From assembly GCA_022508985.1 (NCBI GenBank), contig JAFLUA010000002.1, positions 248,001 through 312,000 of the forward strand: 64,000 nt of DNA. Reading direction: 5' to 3'. Below are positions 7,727 to 14,568 of the stretch, in pieces. The notes below the pieces were generated by a model, which was given only the letters and a program-made list of their open reading frames with translations, made no database searches and had not been told where the DNA came from. This DNA is from Muribaculaceae bacterium. Lineage in GTDB: Bacteria; Bacteroidota; Bacteroidia; Bacteroidales; Muribaculaceae. Both the position numbers and the translations under genes were made by a program. The first letter of the stretch is position 1, and the number at the start of each line of letters is the position of its first letter.

Positions 7727-8983
7727 CTATTCGGGGCGATATATTATGGTTGCCGACGGGGTATTGTTGAATATCTTGTCGGCAATTTTTGTAATGTCGT
7801 CGACGGTGAGCGCCCTGCGGTCGTCGACGGTGCGATTAATGTCTTCGCCATGATATTCGGCCATAGCAAGCCCGGTGGCCTTTGCCAAAAAATTATCGTT
7901 GGAAAAACGAAATGTAGCCTCGAAATTGTTGAGTGTGCGTTCCAATTCGCGATAGTTGAGTTGTCGCACTTCGGCAAGTTGTCGCACCTCGGCCATCAGC
8001 AGCTCCTGCGCACGTGCTATGTCGCGGTCGTCATTGCTGGTCAGACGAGCCGTCAGGAGAAGCAGACCGGGCCCCTCGCTTCCGATAATTGAGGCATCGG
8101 CATCGCTGATGAGACCTCGGGCCGTGCCGTTTACGAGTCTGTTGCGCAGGCGCGCGGCGCGACCCACCGACAATATATCGGTGAGGGTGTCGGCAGCAAA
8201 ATATCCGTCTTCGCCATAGGCCGACATCGCGAAGGCTTTAACAATAAGCGGATATGGCACCGCTCCTCGCACCGTCTTTTCTACCGATTTCGTGGGGAAA
8301 CTGGGCGAAGGAAGGCGCCTACAGGGTATAGCGCGCCGGGGCACGTCGGCAAACCATAGCTCGGCTTGGCGGCAGGCCGTATCGAAATCGACATTGCCTA
8401 CTATCGACAATATAGCATTGTTGGGGGCATAGTGGCTGTAAAACCACTGCTCCACGTCGGAAAGCTCCACTTTGGCTATATGCTCGGGCCTAAGCCCTAT
8501 CGTAGGCCACGAATAGGGGTGCTCTTGAGCATAGGCCAAGGCTCGAAGGTGATGAAAGAGGTCGCCATAGGGACGACCGAGGTGTGTCTGCTTGAATTCT
8601 TCGGTAACGACACCTTTCTGCACGGCAAGGGAGCGCTCGCTGAAATCAAGGGCCAACATACGGTCGCTCTCAAGGTGCAGTGCCGTAGCTATATTCTGGG
8701 CCGGCACTACGTCGTAGAAGTTGGTGAAGTCGCACGAGGTCCAAGCATTGCTCTTGCCGCCGGCGTCTTCGAGCTCGCCATCGAACGACTCTATGTTGGC
8801 CGAGCCGCCAAACATCAGGTGCTCAAAGAGATGCGCCATACCCGTGAGGTCGCGTCTCTCGTCGCGCGACCCCACATCGTATAGCACGTCGACAGCCACC
8901 ATGGCCGTCGTTTTATCGTAAGAGTGTACTATCTTCAACCCGTTGGGCAAGGTGTGACGCTCAACGGGTATCGCTTTCCCCAT
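7727..8983 (-). CDS. M16 family zinc metallopeptidase
   Basis: A 418-residue protein with the inverted zinc motif HxxEH at residues 51-55 (HLFEH) and the third ligand region VTEEF about 75 residues on. The catalytic domain (1-200) is followed by the inactive-type second M16 domain (200-418). There is no signal peptide, so it is predicted cytosolic, unlike the larger exported M16 proteins. Such single-chain forms generally pair to make a closed chamber that degrades peptides. The start codon overlaps the stop of the upstream cyclophilin gene by one base (TAATG), which indicates translational coupling. Confidence 0.93.
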   Translation of the reverse strand: MGKAIPVERHTLPNGLKIVHSYDKTTAMVAVDVLYDVGSRDERRDLTGMAHLFEHLMFGGSANIESFDGELEDAGGKSNAWTSCDFTNFYDVVPAQNIATALHLESDRMLALDFSERSLAVQKGVVTEEFKQTHLGRPYGDLFHHLRALAYAQEHPYSWPTIGLRPEHIAKVELSDVEQWFYSHYAPNNAILSIVGNVDFDTACRQAELWFADVPRRAIPCRRLPSPSFPTKSVEKTVRGAVPYPLIVKAFAMSAYGEDGYFAADTLTDILSVGRAARLRNRLVNGTARGLISDADASIIGSEGPGLLLLTARLTSNDDRDIARAQELLMAEVRQLAEVRQLNYRELERTLNNFEATFRFSNDNFLAKATGLAMAEYHGEDINRTVDDRRALTVDDITKIADKIFNNTPSATIIYRPE

Positions 8984-9864
8984 TATTTTACAACCTTCAT
9001 CGAGATGATACGGATATCCTCTTTCGGTCGGTCGAGCTTATCGGTAGCGGCATTCTCAATGGCTTCGACAACGTCCATGCCTTCGATAACTTCGCCAAAA
9101 ACTGTGTATTCGCCGTCGAGATGCGGGGCGCCGCCGACGGTGGTATAGGCTTGCCGCATTTCTTCGCTGATTGTCACTTTGCCTTCGGCCTCAACTTCGG
9201 CTTCGGTAAGTTTGATGAGCTCTTCCTGAAGGGCTTGCAGACCGGCACGGTCGCCACGGCTCTGCATGTCGATTATAGTCTGTCGACGCTCTCCGGCAAG
9301 GCGGTTGAAGATGCTCTGCTTGCGGTTGTTCAACAGGTGCATGGCCAGATTGTCGACATCGCCGTCGGTGAGCTTATTGCCCGTAACGATATAGAACTGT
9401 GAGCCCGACGAGCGTTTCTGCGGGTTTACGGCATCGCCCTGACGGGCAGCAGCAAGGGCTCCGCGTTTGTGGAAATGACGCGGGAACACTATTTCGGCAT
9501 CGATAGTATAGCCCGGGCCTCCCGCACCGAGTGGCGTACCGGCAAGGGCCGTCTTCGATTCGGGGTCGCCTGTCTGTATCATGAAATTTTTGATAACACG
9601 ATGGAAGAGCACGCTGTCGTAGTACGATTCTTCAACGAGACGCACGAAGTTGTCGCGGTGCTTGGGTGTGTCGCCGTAGAGCAATAGGGTGATATCGCCG
9701 GCGCTGGTCTTTACGGCAATTTTTACCGATGCCGTGTCGGTGCTTTGTTCTGTCATATTCTCTGTGTTGTTAATATTCGAGGATTGTGCATCGGCTTTCT
9801 TTGAGCACGATATCATCGTCAAGGCCACAAGGGCCATTGTCGCGAAATAAGGTACGATTTTCAT
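8983..9864 (-). CDS. Cyclophilin-type peptidyl-prolyl isomerase, lipoprotein
   Basis: A 293-residue protein with a lipoprotein signal (lipobox MISC, Cys at residue 20) and a Ser/Asn/Thr-rich linker to about 45. The cyclophilin domain follows, with FHRVIKNFMIQTGDP and the SGSQFYI core. A helical insertion of about 70 residues (roughly 175-240, MHLLNNRKQSIFNRLAGE...) splits the fold before the final GGAPHLDGEYTVFGEV strand. This insertion is common in Bacteroidales cyclophilins. The protein should catalyse Pro isomerisation in folding of envelope proteins in the periplasm. It heads a two-gene unit with the M16 peptidase. Confidence 0.92.
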   Translation of the reverse strand: MKIVPYFATMALVALTMISCSKKADAQSSNINNTENMTEQSTDTASVKIAVKTSAGDITLLLYGDTPKHRDNFVRLVEESYYDSVLFHRVIKNFMIQTGDPESKTALAGTPLGAGGPGYTIDAEIVFPRHFHKRGALAAARQGDAVNPQKRSSGSQFYIVTGNKLTDGDVDNLAMHLLNNRKQSIFNRLAGERRQTIIDMQSRGDRAGLQALQEELIKLTEAEVEAEGKVTISEEMRQAYTTVGGAPHLDGEYTVFGEVIEGMDVVEAIENAATDKLDRPKEDIRIISMKVVK

Positions 9865-9894
9865 TTCTTATAGGTATTTTTTTGCTTTGCTCCA

Positions 9895-9902
9895 CAAAAG
9901 TA
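9895..9902 (-). promoter_or_regulatory. -7 box for the cyclophilin/M16 unit
   Basis: The minus-strand sequence is TACTTTTG, 31 nt before the ATG at 9864. Confidence 0.5.
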
Positions 9903-9980
9903 CAACAAAAATGAGCAAAAAGCTAATGTACCATTATAAATATTTTTAGCCGAATTGCTATATATTCGGCAAAAACTACG

Positions 9981-9988
9981 TAAATTTG
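9981..9988 (+). promoter_or_regulatory. -7 box for the sdhCAB operon
   Basis: TAAATTTG on the plus strand, 85 nt upstream of the sdhC ATG. It implies a leader of about 80 nt. Confidence 0.5.
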
Positions 9989-10073
9989 CATGATAAAGGA
10001 GCGCCTCGCGACTTTCTTACGACGAAATCAAAATAAAACAACAATTCATAAATCAATCAAAAACAATCATCTT

Positions 10074-11105
10074 ATGTGGTTAACATGCTCATCTATAGGG
10101 CGTAAATTCGTGATGGCCATCACTGGCGTCGCTTTGGTCCTATTCGTAACATTTCACGTGTTGATGAACTCGGTAGCCCTGCTGTGGCCCGCAGCTTACA
10201 ATGTAATCTGCGAGTTCCTCGGTGCTAACTGGTATGCACTGGTGGCTTCTGCCGGTTTGGCGCTCCTGTTTGTCATACATATTATTTATGCCGTATGGCT
10301 AACTATTCAAAACCGCCGTGCCCGCGGTAACGACCGCTACGCTATTGCCGGCGCTGCGCCCGGTGTTGAATGGTCGTCGAAAAACATGCTCGTTCTCGGC
10401 ATCGTTGTCGTTGCATTCCTCATCGTGCACCTTATCCAGTTCTGGTCGAAGATGCAGCTCCAAGAGCTTTTGTCGCACGACATTACTTCGCTGCCGACTG
10501 TCGGCGACGCGCCCGCAGCGCCTCACTTCGGCACTCTCTTCCTCCAGGCCGCTTTCGAGTCGTGGTGGACTCCCGTCATCTACATCGTGGGCTTCATCGC
10601 GCTTTGGTTCCACATGAATCATGGTTTCTGGTCGATGTTCCACACCGTTGGCTTCGACAACAATATCTGGCTAAAACGCCTCAAAACTATTAGCTGCTGC
10701 TGGACTACTGTCGTGGTGCTCCTATTCACGGCTCAAGCTATTCTCTTCACCGTTCAGGCTCACAACAAATTCTTCCTCACAGCACCCGAGCTTCAAGAGC
10801 AATATGCCGAATATTGGTCGGAAAAAGCTGAAGACCTCATTGAGGAATATCAGGCAAAAGCATCGGCTGCTATGGCCGCCATCACTAACCCGGTGGAACA
10901 AAAAGATGCTCAGACTGCTTTCTTCGTTGAAAACGGCGAATACTTCATCAGCCAGGCTAAAGCTATTCAGGCTGCCGCTAAGGCTCAGGCTCCCGACGTG
11001 AACGCTCAACAGATTCAGACTCTCGGTCAGTTTGAAACTTTCGTAAGCGGTCGCACAGAAGCAGCTCTAAAACAACAATCACAGAACCAACCTGCTAACG
11101 AATAA
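10074..11105 (+). CDS. sdhC: Succinate dehydrogenase/fumarate reductase cytochrome b subunit
   Basis: A 343-residue membrane anchor of the succinate:quinone oxidoreductase. The start at 10074 ([11 protein letters not shown]) matches the conserved beginning of the family; the 28 upstream in-frame residues are leader. It has five hydrophobic helices (about 12-38, 52-77, 104-124, 162-182, 206-228). Histidines at 28, 70, 119, 180 and 183 are placed to ligate haem b. It transfers electrons between the SdhB clusters and menaquinone. Residues 231-343 form a long Ala/Gln/Glu-rich, probably helical tail beyond the usual end of about 230 residues. It is the first gene of sdhC-sdhA-sdhB. Confidence 0.93.
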   Translation: MWLTCSSIGRKFVMAITGVALVLFVTFHVLMNSVALLWPAAYNVICEFLGANWYALVASAGLALLFVIHIIYAVWLTIQNRRARGNDRYAIAGAAPGVEWSSKNMLVLGIVVVAFLIVHLIQFWSKMQLQELLSHDITSLPTVGDAPAAPHFGTLFLQAAFESWWTPVIYIVGFIALWFHMNHGFWSMFHTVGFDNNIWLKRLKTISCCWTTVVVLLFTAQAILFTVQAHNKFFLTAPELQEQYAEYWSEKAEDLIEEYQAKASAAMAAITNPVEQKDAQTAFFVENGEYFISQAKAIQAAAKAQAPDVNAQQIQTLGQFETFVSGRTEAALKQQSQNQPANE

Positions 11106-11118
11106 TCCACTCAGAGAT

Positions 11119-13146
11119 ATGGCACAGAATTATAACCTCGAGGGTATGATTGATTCAACCCCCATTATGCAAGACTTCGCCGACGTCGCTTCGGCTAACT
11201 TGCCGGAGAACGCTATCGACTCCAAGATTCCTGAAGGTCCTATCGCTGAGAAATGGACCAACTACAAAGCACACCAGCACCTCGTAAACCCCGCCAACAA
11301 GCGCAACCTCGACATCATCGTCGTGGGTACGGGTCTCGCCGGTGCTTCGGCGGCGTCAACGCTCGGCGAAATGGGCTTCAATGTCTACAACTTCTGTATC
11401 CAAGACAGCCCGCGCCGCGCACACTCTATCGCCGCTCAAGGTGGTATTAACGCTGCGAAAAACTACCAGAACGATGGCGACTCGGTATATCGCCTATTCT
11501 ACGACACTGTAAAGGGCGGCGACTTCCGCTCGCGCGAAGCCAACGTTTACCGTCTGGCTGAGGTGTCGAACAATATCATCGACCAATGCGTTCAACAAGG
11601 TGTGCCCTTCGCTCGCGAATATGGTGGCCTCCTTGCCAACCGCTCTTTTGGCGGCGCTCAGGTTAGCCGTACTTTCTACGCTAAAGGACAGACAGGACAA
11701 CAGCTCCTCCTCGGCGCTTACAGCTCGCTAAACCGCCAGATCGAAAAAGGCACCGTGCGCTCATTCAACCGCCGCGAGATGCTCGACATCGTTATCATCG
11801 ACGGTCGTGCACGCGGCATCATCGTGCGCAACCTCGTAACAGGCGAAATAGAACGCTACGCCGCTCACGCCGTTGTGCTCGCCACTGGTGGATACGGCCG
11901 CGCTTTCTTCCTTTCTACCAACGCTATGGGTTGCAACGGCTCGGCAGCCATCCAGGCTTTCAAGAAAGGTGCATACCTCGCCAACCTCGCCTTCACTCAG
12001 ATTCACCCCACTTGTATACCCGTTCACGGCGAAGACCAGAGCAAACTCACCCTCATGAGCGAATCGCTACGTAACGACGGCCGCATCTGGGTGCCCGCTA
12101 AGAAAGAAGACGCTGAGGCTATTCGCGCCGGTAAAAAGAAACCGACCGACATACCCGACGAAGACCGCGACTTCTACCTCGAACGCCGCTATCCCGCCTT
12201 CGGCAACCTATGCCCTCGCGACATCGCTTCGCGTGCCGCTAAAGAGCGGTGCGACGCCGGCTATGGTGTCGGCACTGGTAATGCCGTATATCTCGACTTT
12301 AAATATGCAATCCAACGCCTTGGCGAAGATGTCGTTCGCGACCGCTACGGCAACCTCTTCGATATGTATCAGATGATATCTGACGACAACCCATACGAGA
12401 CCCCTATGATGATATTCCCCGCAAGCCACTACACTATGGGCGGTATTTGGGTCGACTATGAGTTGCAGACTTCTATCAAGGGGCTATTCGCTATCGGCGA
12501 ATGTAACTTCTCCGACCACGGCGCTAACCGTCTCGGTGCTTCGGCTCTGATGCAAGGGCTCGCCGACGGTTATTTCGTGCTCCCATACACCATGCAGAAC
12601 TATCTCAGCGACCAAATCAAGGTGCCGCGCTTCAGCACTGCAGCACCCGAGTTCGACGCCGCCGAAGAAGCTGTTCGCCAACGCATTCAGAAGCTCATGG
12701 ACATCAAAGGAACAAAGAGCCCCGACGAAATTCACAAACGCCTCGGTCATGTTATGTGGAACCTCGTGGGCATGGGCCGCACTCTTCAGAGCCTCGTAAA
12801 AGCTCTCGACGAAATAGAAGAAGTGCGTAAAGAGTTCTACAGCGACCTCCGCGTAGTTGGCCGTGCCGACGACCTCAACACCGAGCTCGAAAAAGCTCTG
12901 CGACTCGAAGACTTCCTCGTAATGGCGCGCATGATGGCTATCGACGCCCTCAACCGTAACGAATCGTGCGGCGCGCACTTCCGCGAAGAGTATCAGACGC
13001 CCGACGGAGAAGCCGCTCGTCGCGACGACGAATATATGTATGTAAGTTGCTGGAAATATACCGGCGATGGCGAGAAACCCATGTTGCTCAAAGAGCCGCT
13101 CAAATATGAAGCCATCAAGGTACAGACACGTAACTATAAATCCTAA
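11119..13146 (+). CDS. sdhA: Succinate dehydrogenase/fumarate reductase flavoprotein subunit
   Basis: A 675-residue flavoprotein that interconverts succinate and fumarate. In fermenting Bacteroidales the complex mostly works as a fumarate reductase. The FAD-binding Rossmann motif is at residues 70-75 (GTGLAG). The HSIAAQGG segment at 102-109 carries the His expected to bind FAD covalently, and the active-site region includes RDIASRA. About 60 residues precede the Rossmann fold, somewhat longer than most homologues. The gene starts 13 nt after sdhC. Confidence 0.96.
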   Translation: MAQNYNLEGMIDSTPIMQDFADVASANLPENAIDSKIPEGPIAEKWTNYKAHQHLVNPANKRNLDIIVVGTGLAGASAASTLGEMGFNVYNFCIQDSPRRAHSIAAQGGINAAKNYQNDGDSVYRLFYDTVKGGDFRSREANVYRLAEVSNNIIDQCVQQGVPFAREYGGLLANRSFGGAQVSRTFYAKGQTGQQLLLGAYSSLNRQIEKGTVRSFNRREMLDIVIIDGRARGIIVRNLVTGEIERYAAHAVVLATGGYGRAFFLSTNAMGCNGSAAIQAFKKGAYLANLAFTQIHPTCIPVHGEDQSKLTLMSESLRNDGRIWVPAKKEDAEAIRAGKKKPTDIPDEDRDFYLERRYPAFGNLCPRDIASRAAKERCDAGYGVGTGNAVYLDFKYAIQRLGEDVVRDRYGNLFDMYQMISDDNPYETPMMIFPASHYTMGGIWVDYELQTSIKGLFAIGECNFSDHGANRLGASALMQGLADGYFVLPYTMQNYLSDQIKVPRFSTAAPEFDAAEEAVRQRIQKLMDIKGTKSPDEIHKRLGHVMWNLVGMGRTLQSLVKALDEIEEVRKEFYSDLRVVGRADDLNTELEKALRLEDFLVMARMMAIDALNRNESCGAHFREEYQTPDGEAARRDDEYMYVSCWKYTGDGEKPMLLKEPLKYEAIKVQTRNYKS

Positions 13147-13178
13147 TTTCTTTTAACCACAAGAATCTGAATTGTAAA

Positions 13179-13934
13179 ATGGAACATACTATCAGCGTAA
13201 AACTGAAAATTTGGCGTCAACGTGGCCCGAAAGAAAAAGGACAGTTCGTCAACTATTCACTCGACAATGTATCGACAGGAAGCAGCTTCCTCGAAATGCT
13301 CGATATGCTCAACCAACAACTCGTTGAGCGCGGCGAAGAACCCGTTGTGTTCGACAACGACTGCCGCGAAGGTATCTGCGGCATGTGCTCGCTATATATC
13401 AACGGACACCCTCACGGGCCCGTACAAGGCATCACAACATGCCAGCTGCACATGCGCAAGTTTAACGACGGCGACACCATAACCATCGAGCCATGGCGCT
13501 CGGCTGCGTTCCCCGTGATTCGCGACCTTATGGTCGACCGCAACGCCTTCGACAAGATTCAACAGGCCGGCGGATACGTGTCGTTCAACTGCGGCGGCGC
13601 GCCCGATGCCAACAGCCAGCCTATCAGCAAAGAGGTGGCCGACACAGCTATGGACTCAGCTACCTGTATCGGTTGCGGCGCCTGCGTGGCCGCTTGCAAG
13701 AACGGCTCTGCTATGCTCTTCGTGTCTGCCAAGGTGAGCCAGTTTGCGCTCCTGCCCCAGGGCCAGGTTGAACGCAAACGTCGCGCGCGCGCAATGGTAC
13801 GCAAGATGGACGAACTCGGTTTCGGCAACTGCACCAACACTGGCGCTTGCGCCGCCGAGTGCCCGAAAAACATACCGCTGAGCAACATAGCACGCCTAAA
13901 CCGCGAGTTTATCAAAGCTAAATGCTCTGAATAA
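13179..13934 (+). CDS. sdhB: Succinate dehydrogenase/fumarate reductase iron-sulfur subunit
   Basis: A 251-residue electron-transfer subunit. Cys 62, 67, 70 and 88 fit the plant-type [2Fe-2S] cluster. Cys 163, 166, 169 and 173 ([11 protein letters not shown]) and Cys 218, 224 and 228 ([11 protein letters not shown]) fit the [4Fe-4S] and [3Fe-4S] clusters. It passes electrons between FAD in SdhA and the quinone site at SdhC. It is the last gene of the operon and is followed by a strong hairpin at 13955-13985. Confidence 0.96.
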   Translation: MEHTISVKLKIWRQRGPKEKGQFVNYSLDNVSTGSSFLEMLDMLNQQLVERGEEPVVFDNDCREGICGMCSLYINGHPHGPVQGITTCQLHMRKFNDGDTITIEPWRSAAFPVIRDLMVDRNAFDKIQQAGGYVSFNCGGAPDANSQPISKEVADTAMDSATCIGCGACVAACKNGSAMLFVSAKVSQFALLPQGQVERKRRARAMVRKMDELGFGNCTNTGACAAECPKNIPLSNIARLNREFIKAKCSE

Positions 13935-13954
13935 TTAGCGACAACCTATAATAG

Positions 13955-13985
13955 CGAGGGCGCCCCATGTGATGGGGCGCCCTCG
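13955..13985 (+). terminator. Strong hairpin after sdhB
   Basis: A perfect 14-bp GC-rich stem with a GTG loop, 20 nt after the sdhB stop. There is no clear T run, so it may act as an mRNA 3' stabiliser as well as, or instead of, an intrinsic terminator. Confidence 0.7.
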
Positions 13986-14007
13986 TCGCCTTTAGCCGCA
14001 CCACATC

Positions 14008-14482
14008 GAGTCGGATATATAGCCGCGGCGCGTGGTCGCCTCGGAGTGGCGACAATAAGGAAACCCCCAGTCGAGCGCGTCAGCGCGGAGGCTCGGGTAG
14101 GACAAGGTCCCCTCCTCTCTCTTGGCGGCTCTCCGAGCCGCCAATGTCACCATGCCACGGATCATAGAGTCGGATATATAGCCGCGGCGCGTGGTCGCCT
14201 CGGAGAGGCGACAATAAGGGAACCCCCAGTCGAGCGCGTTAGCGCGGAGGCTGGGGTAGGGACGGGGCCTCTCCTCCATCTCGGCGGCTCGGAGAGCCGC
14301 CAATGTCACCATGCCGCGGATCATCGGGTCGGAGACCCGATAATAAGGAAAATCGACGAAGTCGCTTGCGAAGCAAGAAACCCCAGTCGATAGGCTGGGG
14401 TCCACAACGGCATCCCATATAAATCTGTTGAGTCGGAGATTCGACCATATCCATACCGACATTGACGGCTATCCGAGCCGTC
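14008..14482 (+). repeat. GGA-core palindrome cluster A with 159-bp tandem unit
   Basis: A 159-bp unit starts at 14008, 14167 and, in shortened form, 14326. It carries palindromes with arms of about 8 bp around a 3-nt core. GGA cores: 14035-14053 (one mismatch), 14194-14212, 14283-14301, 14323-14341, 14427-14445. TCC cores: 14124-14142 and 14464-14482. Each unit continues with AATAAGG and a second hairpin of the form CCCCAGTC...GGCTGGGG. The open frames across it are translations of the repeat and are not called as genes. This accounts for most of the gene-free 13935-14568 stretch. Confidence 0.85.
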
Positions 14483-14520
14483 GCACATCCGTCGACCCGG
14501 GCGCCCCTCCATCCTCAAAA

Positions 14521-14550
14521 AAAAAGAGGCGCCTCTGGGCGCCTCTTTTT
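14521..14550. terminator. Bidirectional terminator after the first large secreted protein gene
   Basis: A 13-bp stem (AAAAAGAGGCGCC / GGCGCCTCTTTTT) with a 4-nt loop, A-rich on one side and T-rich on the other. It lies 19 nt beyond the stop at 14569. Confidence 0.88.
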
Positions 14551-14568
14551 ATATTATGTGGGTGACTA

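Noticed and set aside
10299-10643. Minus-strand open frame inside sdhC
   Set aside because: It is a shadow of the sdhC reading frame, with no independent start signals.
12484-12978. Long antisense open frames across sdhA and other GC-rich genes
   Set aside because: They mirror the codon structure of confidently assigned genes and lack family signatures or promoters.
13992-14462. A 156-residue minus-strand open frame with an internally repeated translation
   Set aside because: It translates the 159-bp repeat twice. It has no ribosome site or recognised family, and the repeated open frames in clusters B and C fall in the same kind of palindromic DNA.
14008-14482. CRISPR-like array
   Set aside because: The unit is 159 bp with only two and a half copies, there are no short direct repeats with unique spacers, and there are no cas genes.
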